A stretch of 64,000 nucleotides of DNA, taken from assembly GCA_032622095.1 (NCBI GenBank), contig CP136069.1, forward strand, positions 19,481,326 through 19,545,325. Reading direction: 5' to 3'. The first letter of the stretch is position 1, and each line of letters opens with the position of its first letter. The stretch comes from Siphonodentalium dalli. Its lineage: Eukaryota > Mollusca > Scaphopoda > Gadilida > Siphonodentaliidae. Position numbers and translations under genes: made by a program. This document shows positions 10,591 to 21,108 of this stretch, piece after piece. The notes under the pieces were generated by a model that was given only the letters and a program-made list of their open reading frames with translations, was not told the DNA's origin and made no database searches.

Positions 10591-10795
10591 TATGTTTATC
10601 CAAATGATGTCACCCAGTCCCGATAATTTTTATAATAACTCAATTCGAGTCCAATATGACTTTCAGGAGTCCAATTTAACTTTTTCCTGGATTATCATGT
10701 AGCGGCTTTTGCCCAATCAGAAATAGTGTTAGTTAAGGGATGGATAATAACATGTTTTATATAGTTCCCTGGGTATAAAATAATATAAAGTTATT

Positions 10796-10915
10796 ATACA
10801 ATGTTGTGTACAGTATGTGTTTTTCTTGTACGAGACGCGTAGCGTCGAGTCCAATATGACTTTTCACCACAACCTGGACGAGTACAAGAAAACACATAAT
10901 GTACACAACATTGTA
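10796..10915. repeat. Hairpin ACAATGTTGTGTACAGTATG, copy 2
   Basis: Same arms as 9943-10055, with the shared loop sequence GACTTTTCACCACAACCTGG. Confidence 0.7.
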
Positions 10916-11094
10916 TATTGACATTTTTATTATCCACCTGTATGTTTATCCAAAAGACGTCTGAATCCCGATGATTTTTATAAAAGTCATATTGGACTCT
11001 ATTCAAGTCCAATATGACTTTCGGGAATCCAATATGACTTTTTCCAGGATTATTATGTGATGGCTTTTGTCCAATCAGAAATGGTGTTAGTTAA

Positions 11095-11432
11095 CCCTTT
11101 GGCGAGTAGAACGACATATATGTTGTCTATCGGTTGAGGAGTAGGACGACATATTATATGTTGTTTAAGGAAGTGTTATTTTATGTAGACATAACTTCAA
11201 TAAATTATCTGATTTATAAGTGATTTGTACAGGAGTTATTTTGATTAATATAATATCCCAAATGTATAAGAGCAATCGATTATGATAACATACGTTAACA
11301 AAAAATGCACATAAATTAAAACAAATTATTGGACACTTTTGACCCGAACTTGTTAATAATTATTGCTATGACGTTGACATTAAATTTACTCATGACGTCA
11401 TGTATATGACGTTACAGATACTCTCCAAAGGG
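11095..11432. mobile_element. 338-bp TTAA MITE (CCCTTTG family), copy 2
   Basis: Flanked by TTAA at 11091-11094 and 11433-11436. The ends are CCCTTTGGCGAGTAG and CTCTCCAAAGGG. The orientation is opposite to 7921-8257. Confidence 0.87.
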
Positions 11433-11436
11433 TTAA

Positions 11437-11776
11437 AGGGGTACTGGACACTAAATCCGGCCATTTATGTGACCATCTCCTTTTATACTCAACAGAATAT
11501 ATGCAACAAATGAATAAATTTGAGCCATGTATTATTAGTGCAATATACACTCGTGTTCTCTATGAACGATTAAAACAACGTGGTAATTATAATGAAAACG
11601 AATAAATGAATTGAGTCATAAATTCATTTTCATTATATTTTCCATGTTGTCTGCATCGTTGAAAAGTGTATTTTGCACTAATCCATGGCTCAAATTCATT
11701 CATTTGTTGCATATCTTCTGTTGAGTATAAAAGGAGATGGTCACATTACTGGTCAGATTTAGTGTACAGTACCCCT
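11437..11776. mobile_element. 340-bp TTAA MITE (AGGGGTACTG family), copy 1
   Basis: Flanked by TTAA at 11433-11436, shared with the previous MITE, and at 11777-11780. The arms hold ACACTAAATCCGGCCA at the left and its near complement at the right, and CTCCTTTTATACTCAACAGA in both. The second copy is 45596-45931. The AGG ends beside TTAA fit Kolobok better than piggyBac, but this is a guess. Confidence 0.82.
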
Positions 11777-12179
11777 TTAAGGGATGGATAATAATAAATA
11801 TGAATTTAAGACGCCTGTCTAGAAACGCTTCTATCAATTAATATTGAGTTATTTAAGATTTTCTGGTGTAATATACATACAATCAATTTGACGTTTTGAG
11901 GCTCACTTTCATTCGGATCATACTATGTGGAATAACTAAATTTAAAATTCTAAAAATAGTAATGAAAAAATGTCTTACTTGATTATCCCATTATATTAGA
12001 ATATATTGATATAAAATCAATATTAACCAATAGAAGCATTTCTGGACAGGTGTCTTCAACTCATCTCTTATTGTATACCCCATAAACTATAAATGAAAGT
12101 GTCAATGACACTGTAGCTCAACTTGGGAAGGAGTACAGTTTTTGCTGAGCAATGAATAGAATGATAAAGAAGAAGGAAA

Positions 12180-13400
12180 GTAAACTAGAGGTGACCCCGA
12201 AGATCAATACGAAGTTTGGTGATGATCGGATGATGTGGTATGTAGGGTGTGCCAAAGGATTTAGTCATACGAAGAGTAAATTCCAATATGGCCACTGGCG
12301 GCCATGTTTTTCAACTAATTTCGATCAAAATGGAAGGCTCCCATCTAGAGGTCACCTCGAAGATCCATGTGAAGTTTGGTGATGATCGGATGAGGGAAGT
12401 GGTCTGTAGGGTGTGCCCAAGGATTTAGTCATACAAAGAGTAAAATCCAAGATGGCGGCCATGTTTTTCATCGAAATGTGTTCAACTTTGATAGCTCCCA
12501 ACAACAGGTGATCACAATCGTGCTTGCGAAATTTAAAAATGATCCGGCCATAAATACGGGCTGTATAGGGTGTGCCAATGGATTCATATTTGAAACCCAA
12601 GATGGTTGCTGGTGGCCATGTTATTTTTGAATTCGGCCAAATTAGGAGGCTCCCATCTAGAGGTCACCCCGAAGATCCGTATGAAGCTTGATGCTGATCG
12701 GGTGAGAGATGTGGCCTGTAGGATGTGTCAAAGGATTAAGTCATGCAAATATTAAAATCCAAGATGGCTGCCGGCGGCCATGTTTTTCATCGAAAATTTT
12801 TCAAATTCGATAGCTCCCATCTACAGGTGATCACAATCGTGCTTGCGAAATTTAAAAATGATCCGGTCATAAATACGGGCTGTAGGGTGTGCCGATGGAT
12901 TCAGATTTGAGATCCAAGAATGCTGCTGCCAGCCATATTTTAAAAACAAATTTCGTTAAAATTAGGACGCTCCCATCTAGGTCACACCGAAGATCCATAT
13001 GAAGTTTGGTGACGATCTGGTGAGAGATGTGGCCTGTAGGGTGTGCCGAAGGATTTAGTCACACAAATAGTAAATTCCAAGATGATGTTTTCATCAAATT
13101 TCGGTCAAAATATGAGGCTCCCATCTAGAGGCCTCCCCGGAGATCCATAAGAGGTTTGGTGATGATCGGATGAGGGAAGTGGTTTGTTGGGTGTGCCAAA
13201 GGATTTAGTCTTGTAAAATCCAAGATGGCTGCCGGTGCCCATGTCTTTTATCGAAAATCGTTCAAATTCGATAGCTCCCATCTACAGGTGATCACAATCG
13301 TGCTTGCGAAATTTATAAATTATCCGGCCATAATTAAGGGACGTATAGGGTGTGCCAATGGATTCAGATTTGAAATCCAAGATTTTCTTGCATTATTCCA
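12180..13400. repeat. Tandem array of two alternating ~150-bp units, CCAAGATGGCGGCC-rich
   Basis: Unit A starts near GGCTCCCATCTAGAGGTCAC and unit B near GATAGCTCCCATCTACAGGT. Both end in versions of TCCAAGATGGCTGCCGGCGG then CCATGTTTTT. The units alternate for about four rounds, with shared GTAGGGTGTGCCAA(A/T)GGATT. Open frames inside are by-products of the repeat. Confidence 0.85.
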
Positions 13401-13754
13401 CACGACTTTTGTTAGTCTACTGAAGCAACGTTTAGGCATTCTGAGATCAACAGATCATCTGAGTTGATAAACATGCAAATAATTCATTGATTAGCTTGAT
13501 ACGCTGATGACAGTTATTTTTTAGCCAATGATAGTCACATTAATGTTTGAGACAGCTGCTCGCTATTATTCCATTCACACAATGGTCTATGCTTAAAGGT
13601 CTTAGTTACATGAGGACAAGTTTATTTATTTCAGTTTTACATTTCTCAAAGCTTCTTTCGAGGGGTGTCGGGAAGGATTTTGTCACCTCACCGTTCCATA
13701 TGCAACATATCAGCTAAATGTCACATGGCACTGAGGTTATATGTTCTAATATGT

Positions 13755-14145
13755 TTTAAAGTGATGTGAAACACTCCAGTAGTAGGGTGATAAAATAGAA
13801 ATTAAGAATACTCTTGCTCAAAGAAGTTATTTGTTACGAATATTAATCCAAATTGACGATACACACCGTAATTCTTATATATATTTAAATGCAATGACTC
13901 GATGGCGAAATCATTTGTGTTAGATTATCACCGATAGTTGCGTCCCGAATCGAGATATAAATATTTACAATTGGGTGTAGTTCTATGTTTTCTATAGAGT
14001 GGTATGGTCGATTTCTTTGAAATGAAATTTTCGGAGATGTTAGTAGATTGCTGCATTCCCCATGTTAGCGTATATAGCGCATGAGTACTAACTTATCAAT
14101 TTCACGCTCCCGAAAAAGTCCATGACATATTTTTATGTTATAAAT
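13755..14145. repeat. Dispersed repeat starting AAAGTGATGTGAAACACTCC
   Basis: Related copies start at 56236 and 58374. Shared marks are GTAGGGTGAT, TTAATCCAAATTGAC, CGATAGTTGCGTCCCGAATC and ACTAACTTATCA. The copies are clearly diverged. The 58374 copy carries a TTAA MITE insertion at its right end. Confidence 0.75.
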
Positions 14146-14957
14146 GTCAAATATGGGCACAAAAGGTCTTTAGTAAAAAAAATTGCATGAGCTTGTAATA
14201 AATGCGTTTTTTTGGCTCTCTTGCCACCCACCCACCCTGGCATACCTTCCTGCAATTTTTTTACGCCCCCCCCCCCCCCGGCGTTAATGACTTAACTTAA
14301 TCGACGTACTACTTATCTCACGACTTCGAAACAAAAACAAGGCGACTCACCTTTTTGGATTCTCAACTCCGAAGAACATACACCATGATAAGTACATACA
14401 TCCATATACACCATGAGAAGTAGACTAAGACGGATGATGTTTTTCTGGTAAGTTGATATTGTATATGCTCAGATTCGCAAACGGTAGCAGAGTCATGGTT
14501 CACATGCTGATTGTGGCAAGGCCATCCCTGGAATGACCTGGATGTGGAATTTTCACTCGTGGACAACCTATTAATTTTTTATATGCAAGACATGTCATGT
14601 ATACACATGAGTTATTCTTGGTTTCTTTATGTGATAACACCCATACCATATATTATTCGCAATGGAAGTCCAGTTTATGGAGTACCATTCACTCCATAAC
14701 TAATGGGTCTTGTGCAAAGTTTATAATTTGCTCCTTGTAATATCCGGTATTTACACGATGTGTATAGAGCACTCTTGCCTTGTCAGAATGCCCCGGATAC
14801 ATATTTACATTTGCATGTTTTATGGCTCCTCCCTAAAGTTTGTATGTAACGACATTAATATTGTTGTTTGAATAACAATCAGGAGAGCGAAAAATTGGTT
14901 GCATTGTCGATCAATGTTTTTCACATAAATGCGCAACTATAGACGTTGTAATTGGTT

Positions 14958-15115
14958 TTTATTATCCATCCCTTAAGTAACACTATTTCTGATTGGGCAA
15001 AAGCCGTCACTTGATAATACGAGAAACAGTCATATTGAACTCCCGAAAGTCATATTGGACTCGAATCGAGTCCACTATGACTTTTAGAAAGTTATCGGGA
15101 CTGATGACGTCATTT
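14958..15115. mobile_element. Left-end fragment of the TTATTATCCATCCC family
   Basis: It begins TTATTATCCATCCCTTAAGT and continues through GGGCAAAAGCCGTCAC and AGTCATATTGGACTCGA, then stops before a poly-C run at 15131. No right end is present. Confidence 0.65.
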
Positions 15116-15432
15116 TGGGTACACATACACCCCCCCCCCCCCCCCACAGATCAGACATGGAAGACAGTGAATAACATTTAAAAAGTGCATGTAAAACATT
15201 TCTTAGTTATTACCCGTTCCTTAATAACGTACTTCAAATTCAAAATTTATTGCGATATCGGCTCACAAAAGTCGTAAAAAATAATGAAACTCAAGCTGGG
15301 ACCACCCCTAATGTGAATCAGATTATTGAGGAACATATATTAACAGGGAAATTTATTTCCTGCCTTGTTTTTTCAATGTTATAAAGTTTCCTGCCATAAC
15401 GCGTTTTCAATGTTGTATATACATGTATAAAA

Positions 15433-15560
15433 TGATGATGATTATGATGATGCGAACAATGATGATGATGATGATGCTGATATTGATGATGCTGCTGATG
15501 ATGATTTGATTATGATGATGATGATGATGATATTGATTATGATGATGATGATGATGATGA
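15433..15560. repeat. GAT trinucleotide microsatellite
   Basis: Runs of GATGATGAT and variants (GATTAT, GATGCT, GATATT) over about 130 bases. Confidence 0.9.
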
Positions 15561-15619
15561 ATATATTGCTACATAAGGAAAACGTTGATTATATTTGCAC
15601 CAGGAAGTTCTTGTACATA

Positions 15620-16128
15620 TCTATACTATTAAAACGCAATTTTGTTTGTTTGTTTGTCCGCTTATAGACGATCAAACGGCTGGACCATCATGAAAAGTTT
15701 TACATAGAGGTAATTTGACACGGTGAGAATTATTCAATTGGTCCCATTTACCCCATATGTATTAAAGGGCCAGCAGAGACTCCGCACGGAATGTAGTTAA
15801 CATGGTGAGCACATAAGCGAGCAGAACGCTCTTTATTCATACCATATCAGTAATAGATCAGTTGTGAACGCTCTTTATCTTAGTCTACACCAGAGACCGC
15901 ACTCAAAGTCATACACCGCCTCGAATAGCACAAGCGACCAGAACGCTCTTTATACATACCATATCAGGAATAGATCAACAGTCAACCTATTCACCCATGC
16001 AGCAGAATGGAGGCCACAAATGTGATGCACAAAGAAGTTCTTTGAAATTGTGTAAATGTATGTAAAACACTTCAATTTGTTTCCAATCTTTTTTACCCGA
16101 GCAATTTAACGCTGGGTACCCCAACTAG
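15620..16128 (+). mobile_element. Non-autonomous Helitron (509 bp)
   Basis: The 5' end is TCTATACTATTAAAACG after an A (15619). The 3' end is CTAG (16125-16128) before a T. A short hairpin, TACCCGAGC/GCTGGGTA with an 8-base loop, lies at 16094-16118, just before the end. TC start, CTAG end, subterminal hairpin, insertion between A and T and absence of target duplication are the standard Helitron marks. No Rep/helicase is present. Related pieces with GAACGCTCTTTAT occur near 41690-41740 and 51990-52040. Confidence 0.8.
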
Positions 16129-16427
16129 TAATACATAATTATGCTGTTACATTCTCATTCTTGTGTATATATTTTCTCCTTGTATTTCTCAATATCTGTA
16201 TTGGAGCAGAGAATGAAAAGGATATAGCACTATTCAACAGTATTTCTAGATCATGTCATGAATCTCTACCCTGGCGCCCGAAGAGATCATATTCCACCAG
16301 TACAAAACCTTGGATTTAAAAAAAGTTTTGACAGGGAACCTTTTTAAGTCGAGACATTAACGCGGGGAATATATTTCTTAGTTATTATGTGTTCCTTAAT
16401 AATATACTTCACTGTTGGTGAAGATCC

Positions 16428-17244
16428 AGTCTGGGTGAACGTCGACTCTATATTTGAAATATAGAGTCTGGAGCTTATGTAGCCAAAACCATTTCTATTC
16501 AGCGAAGAGCTTCCCCAAAATGACGTCACGGATTTAAAAAAATACATCGATGATTGACAGGTGTCCCCACGTGTTATTTGTTGTGCTTCGCAATAATAGT
16601 AATGGCCTGTGTCGCGACATAAGATTACAGCAGATAATATTTGTCGTGTGTGCGACTATTCTTTTTCGGGAGATGAACTCGCTGCATCAACCGGAAAGCT
16701 GCATCCGAGAGCAAAAAATAAGGTCGTCATCAAAAATGATGCTTTAGAACTATTTAAAAGCATAAAATTAAGTCATTTCCTCGGTGTTAACTTTCAGATG
16801 ACTTTTTTACGACAAATAATTTGATTTGCAAACCATGGTACAATAAAGTAAATCAAATACACGGACGTGAGTGAGTTCTATTTATATTTATGGGAGGCCA
16901 AGTTGGTACCATGCGCAGGCCTATCTATCAGGTCTAGCACATCCTTCAAATTAATCCGAATATATAATTTCGAAGCCATTGTTTCTGTCTGTTGTATTTG
17001 CAAGCATCGCTTTCGATCGGAGAAATTCCGCTCTGTTACTATATTTAGAGGTGACATTATGGGAGTCTAGCTCCGCCCACTGATACTTGTTTATTAACCC
17101 ATACGGTTTCATTGGACGGAAAATAATTTACGCAATCAATCAGATTACGGAATCCCGAGGACTTGGAAATGAAATATCGATGTTATCCGTCAGACCTTAT
17201 ATTCAATGTTGTAATGAATATTTAGGTATGAGTTTACTCAGACT
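16428..17244. mobile_element. 817-bp insert with 11-bp duplication, carrying gene-like pieces
   Basis: GGTGAAGATCC is repeated exactly on both sides (16417-16427 and 17245-17255), while the 48-kb copy of the host element has one GGTGAATGTCC. The termini AGTCTGGGTGAAC and GTTTACTCAGACT are imperfect inverted repeats. Its inside looks unlike the neighbouring repeats: a CpG- and motif-rich start with TGACGTCA and CCACGTG, and an open frame at 16609-16824. Confidence 0.75.
16609..16824 (+). pseudogene. Captured exon-like fragment, Cys-x-x-Cys peptide
   Basis: The open frame begins MSRHKITADNICRVCDYSF and goes on through GKLHPRAKNK and DALELFKSIKL, 71 residues to a stop. A CxxC pair and a Lys-rich basic patch suggest the beginning of a zinc-binding domain, but I do not recognise the family. 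It sits inside the 817-bp insert, so it is probably a piece of a host gene carried by a transposon. The frame may be real only up to about LSHFLG, since a GTGTTAAC donor-like site follows. On the opposite strand nearby is another short frame starting MASKLYIRINLKDVLDLI. Function unknown. Confidence 0.4.
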
Positions 17245-17435
17245 GGTGAAGATCCCAACTCGAATTTTTACGATTTAAATAAATTTGTGAGCGATTTTGC
17301 ATCGCGTCGCTTGCAATTATGGAATTTCTCCTGGCTAATTAATTCATTGTTTATTGCGATATCGGCTCACAAATACCACGGAAAGGCATGCAATTTTTAA
17401 TTGGGACATTCGTCTAGAATGAAGTACATTATTAA

Positions 17436-17872
17436 AGGTACTCAATCCGATCAGAGGGTCCCCATATCATCAAGATACAAGAATAACAACAACATTTTTT
17501 CAAAATACGCTTCAGTTATCAGAATCGATTAATTACCCAAAAATAATGCCAACCACATGCAGTCAACTATAGAATAAAATTGCCCAAAACCTGTTATTTA
17601 TCAACGTTTTGTTCAACGAAATTTTGCCAGTTGTCAAATATCTGACACAAAAATGCCACTGGATTTTAGAGTTATTGATCTTCATCCGCTATATGGTCAG
17701 ATAAGTTCTTCTCGTCGACAGTTTACTGGGCCACCTAAAATTAAAATAATAGATTTCAAACATCGATATCTGATCACTCCTAGCTTTGATGGGTGGGTTC
17801 CTCGACTCGAATCAAATATTTTTTTTACCCCCGAAGCAAAGGAAATTGTATGCTAATTCGGATTGAGTACCT
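17436..17872. mobile_element. 437-bp TTAA MITE (AGGTACTCAATCC family)
   Basis: Flanked by TTAA at 17432-17435 and 17873-17876, inserted inside the Mutator-like element. The ends are AGGTACTCAATCCGATC and TCGGATTGAGTACCT. Confidence 0.85.
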
Positions 17873-18282
17873 TTAAGGAAAAGAAAACATGATAACTAAG
17901 AAATGTATTCCCGCGTTATTTTTTCGACTTTATAAGGTTCCCTGTCAAAACTTCAAAAAGTTCCAAGGTTTGTACTAGTGGAATATGATCTCTACGGGCG
18001 TTAGTCAGAGTATAGAGATTCATGGCATGATCTACAGAATTTCTTGATTTTCGATGTGGTCGGGATGATAACTTGAGCAATACAAAGGTCGTTCCACACC
18101 GGGCGCGAGCGAGCGATTATAACGGCCGTTTTCTAACGTCCGTAGCAGTTCAAAACGCGCGATTTTTATGTTCACACCGCAAGCGACTGAAACGCTTCGT
18201 CGCGCGCGATAGTCAGGTTATTATTCTGTGTGTACGCTAATTTCAGGGGAGTCAGGTGGCTGCATGGGGGATACCCTCACCC

Positions 18283-19068
18283 CACACACTTATGACTAAT
18301 GTGTAGGGTTTCTACACACAACGTGTAGCCCTGCTACACAACCATTATTCATTTTTTATCTTAAACATATTTTACACAATAAATGGGTCAATTTATACAC
18401 ATTTATACACACTGGTGTGCATAAAATCAACACCTATGCCTTACACATTTTGTGTAAATTCTTACACATATATATCGTAGACAAGAATGTAAAGTTCAGT
18501 ATTCCGAACTGTGGTTATATATATAGTATTCATGGCAAATGGAGATTTATATGTTAAAACTTTCATGGCGTACAATGGTACGTAATATTTTGCTCTGTCA
18601 TGTGTGAGTTTTCGTTTTAAATGAACAAACCATGGTCGTGGCGTGGTTGCACGTGATTAGTATTAACGTATTACAACAATCATATAAACAAGAGTAAGAG
18701 CAGTATTCTTCATGAAAGTTTTTTCAAATATATCCTCATATATCATTAATACAATACTCACAAGTCGGAATTCTGAATTACATTCCTTGTCTACAATTTG
18801 TTTATTCTCGTCACTCAAAATGACATGGGTATTGAGAAAACATATACTCAAACAATATCGCCGTCATGTAGCAGACTATGAAACTGAAGGCACGCAATGC
18901 GCACGCTCTACGTTCTTACACAATTGTGTGTAATAAAATGTACACATTATGTGTAGAACGGCACTTGGTCAATGTATTTGTATGTAAAACTACACATTGC
19001 TATGTGTATTAACCGGGTTTACACATTTGATGTGTAATCGTTTCTACACATTACTTATAAGAGTGCAC
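18283..19068. mobile_element. Nested element rich in TTACACA/TGTGTAA motifs
   Basis: Both arms (18283-18480 and 18905-19068) hold many copies of TACACA, TTTACACA and their complement TGTGTA at irregular spacing. The outer ends CACACTTATGACTAATGTGT and ACACATTACTTATAAGAGTG are imperfect inverted repeats. The middle (18500-18900) has no recognisable gene. Confidence 0.55.
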
Positions 19069-19361
19069 CCACCCGGTAATACGAGATTATTATTAGTTGA
19101 TGAATGCATTGTCTCATGTTTACCACAACGTCTTTTGGAATGAACTAGCCTCGTTATATTCTTTATCATTTCCCCTGATTATACCAAAATATAATTCACC
19201 AGCCAATGGAGCAGATTATACGGTCCATGATGTTAGTTCTTTACAAGGAATAAACTGAGTATAGTAATCTAAGGTGGAATTTTAGTCACGAAAAATCACA
19301 AAAATAAATGGTTTAATTATTTGGTCATAGAGACATACAGTCATACAGACACATATGGCAT

Positions 19362-19395
19362 ACATACATACATACATACATACATACTTACATAC
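19362..19395. repeat. CATA microsatellite
   Basis: About eight CATA units, followed by further CATACAGACACACA-type sequence to 19440. Confidence 0.8.
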
Positions 19396-19929
19396 AGACA
19401 CACACAGTCATACGGACACACATGTGCCATACAGACACACATGGCGTTGTACTTCGATTGTTAGCTTCTCGCTAAATCAGTGTGCCGTCATCAAATAGAA
19501 AAAATACGGTCGTATGAACATCCTATTTGAGAGCCGTCCAATTATCTCGCTGGTTTGCAACAAAGCGAGAATTCGACGAAGCATAAAATCGCTGCTATAA
19601 TCGCCTCGTGGTCAGCGATTCGGTCGCTTGCGGTGTGAACATAAAAATCGCGCGCTTTGAACTGCTACGGTCGTTAGAAAACGGTAGTTATAATCGTTCT
19701 CTCGCGCCCGGTGTGGAACGACCTTTAAACAGAATTTCTTGATATTTCGTATATGTGGTTCACATTTGATAAACCGCATGTCAACTTCGAAAATGATCAT
19801 GGCAGATGAGATTTGACCGAGTTACGCCCCTTTTGTGAATAAGAAAGAACTATTTTTTGGCTTGTCCGGATCATAACTGGAACAATGTTAACAGAATATC
19901 TTGATATTAAATGTTGTTCCTTTTTATAC

Positions 19930-20525
19930 GGCCGTTTGAAAAAACGGTCGTATTATGTAAATGGGTTGTCCGTCCGTCCGTCGTCGATCCGTCCGTCCGC
20001 TTTTGGTTTCCGGATGATAACTTTAGATTGAACCGAGTGAACTGAACCAAATTTGATATGTTAGTTTACCACACCAAAATACAGATCAAGTTCGAATATG
20101 GGTTTCGTCCGCATGATTTTGACTGAGTTATGCCCCTTTTTCGACTTAAATTTTACCTGATTTGCGGTTTCCGGATGATAACTTTAGATTTAATCAAGTG
20201 AACTAAACCAAATTTGGTATATTAGTTTACCACCCCAAAATACAGATCAAGGTCGAATATGAGTTTCGTCCGCATGATTTTGACTGAGTTATGCCCCTTT
20301 TTTCGACTTAGATTTTACCTGATATGTGGTTTCCAGATTATTGTGTTTTATTTATTTTTTATTTCGTCTTATAAGTCAAAGGTTTCAAACAAATGAATTA
20401 AACCTTGCCACACTCTACTCCAGAAACGGGCGTATTATGCCACGCCCCGACGGCGTGTTCTTGTTGACATGTTATCCCCCTTTTTCGACTTGTTGAACTC
20501 ATAATTTTGGGTTGTCCGGATGATA
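19930..20525. repeat. Dispersed repeat with TTTCCGGATGATAACTT, tandem period ~160
   Basis: Two adjacent units of about 160 bases contain GGATGATAACTTTAGATT, AATACAGATCAAG and GACTGAGTTATGCCCC. Diverged relatives flank the elements at 18040-18080 and 19735-19900 and occur at 26540-26690. A palindromic ACGGCCGTTTGAAAAAACGG opens it. Confidence 0.7.
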
Positions 20526-20531
20526 ACTTAA

Positions 20532-21003
20532 AGGTACTCAATCCGATAAAACTCCTCTCAATTACTATTTCAATGGGGTCGAAAATATTTGATTCGAGTC
20601 GAGGAAGCCACCCATCAAAGCTCAGATTTTTTAGATATCGATTTTAGAAATCTATTATTTTTCATTATCGGGAATACTTTCTGGCCCAGATCACAGTCAA
20701 AATTGCGTTATTATTACCACTTGATTTTAGAGTTATCCATCCTTGTCTGTTTGAATAGTATTTGGTGTACACATCTCGAGCATATTACGAAGTTGACGGC
20801 AATTAGTAGTACTCATCTCGAGAAAATAACAAATTTCAAAAATCAATATCTAATAACTCTGAGCTTTGTTTGATGGGTTCCTCGACTCGAATCAAATATT
20901 TGTTACCCCCAAAGCCAAAGAAATAGTAATATAGGACCCTCTGATCGGATTGTTGTTGTTGGAATCTGTTGAGATGGGGACCCTCTGATCGGATTGAGTA
21001 CCT
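20532..21003. mobile_element. 472-bp TTAA MITE (AGGTACTCAATCC family)
   Basis: TTAA at 20528-20531 and 21004-21007. It shares TTTGATTCGAGTCGAGGAAG and ACTCTGAGCTTTGTTTGATG with the copies at 30684-31152 and 45936-46414. Confidence 0.87.
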
Positions 21004-21108
21004 TTAAGCAATACTTGACATAATTTCATTATATTTGGTATGCATTTGAGAAGACACATTACATGTATATAAAGTTCGATTTTGGTCATGGTCCGATAAT
21101 ATTTGACG

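Larger units (their letters stand above)
9696..10750. mobile_element. 1.05-kb TIR element, TTATTATCCATCCCTTAACT family
   Basis: The ends TTATTATCCATCCCTTAACT and AGTTAAGGGATGGATAATAA are inverted and continue through GGGCAAAAGCC and GATAATCCAGGAAAAAGT for over 80 bases. Repeated AGTCATATTGGACTC and its complement lie just inside both arms. Other copies or fragments are at 10935-11794 and 14958-15115. The interior holds a hairpin, an ATATATAAGAGAATGCATTG module and A-rich sequence, but no transposase. It lies just upstream of the receptor gene. Confidence 0.7.
10935..11794. mobile_element. Partial TTATTATCCATCCC element, split by two nested MITEs
   Basis: Positions 10935-11090 match the right part of 9696-10750. 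They break off at GTGTTAG followed by TTAA, and the element resumes at 11781 with GGGATGGATAATAA. Putting the two halves together around one TTAA restores the normal end of the family, so the 686 bases between are two later insertions. Confidence 0.75.
16247..18034. mobile_element. Mutator-like TIR element with two nested insertions
   Basis: The ends TAGATCATGTCATGAATCTC and its complement CATGGCATGATCTA are long inverted arms (about 170 bases each). Flanks are CAGTATTTC (16238-16246) and CAGAATTTC (18035-18043), a 9-bp duplication with one change. The only other full copy is 48036-48553. The element measures 1788 bp. Without the insert at 16428-17244 plus its 11-bp duplication, and the MITE 17436-17872 plus TTAA, it is 519 bp, against 518 in the other copy. 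No transposase. Confidence 0.88.
18086..19726. mobile_element. 1.6-kb TIR element, AAGGTCGTTCCACACCGGG
   Basis: The ends AAGGTCGTTCCACACCGGGC and GCCCGGTGTGGAACGACCTT are inverted. The arms extend about 120 bases with AACATAAAAATCGCG. The flanking repeat (ACAGAATTTCTTGAT on both sides) is continuous apart from this insertion. The target duplication is not clear. It contains a further element at 18283-19068. Confidence 0.7.
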
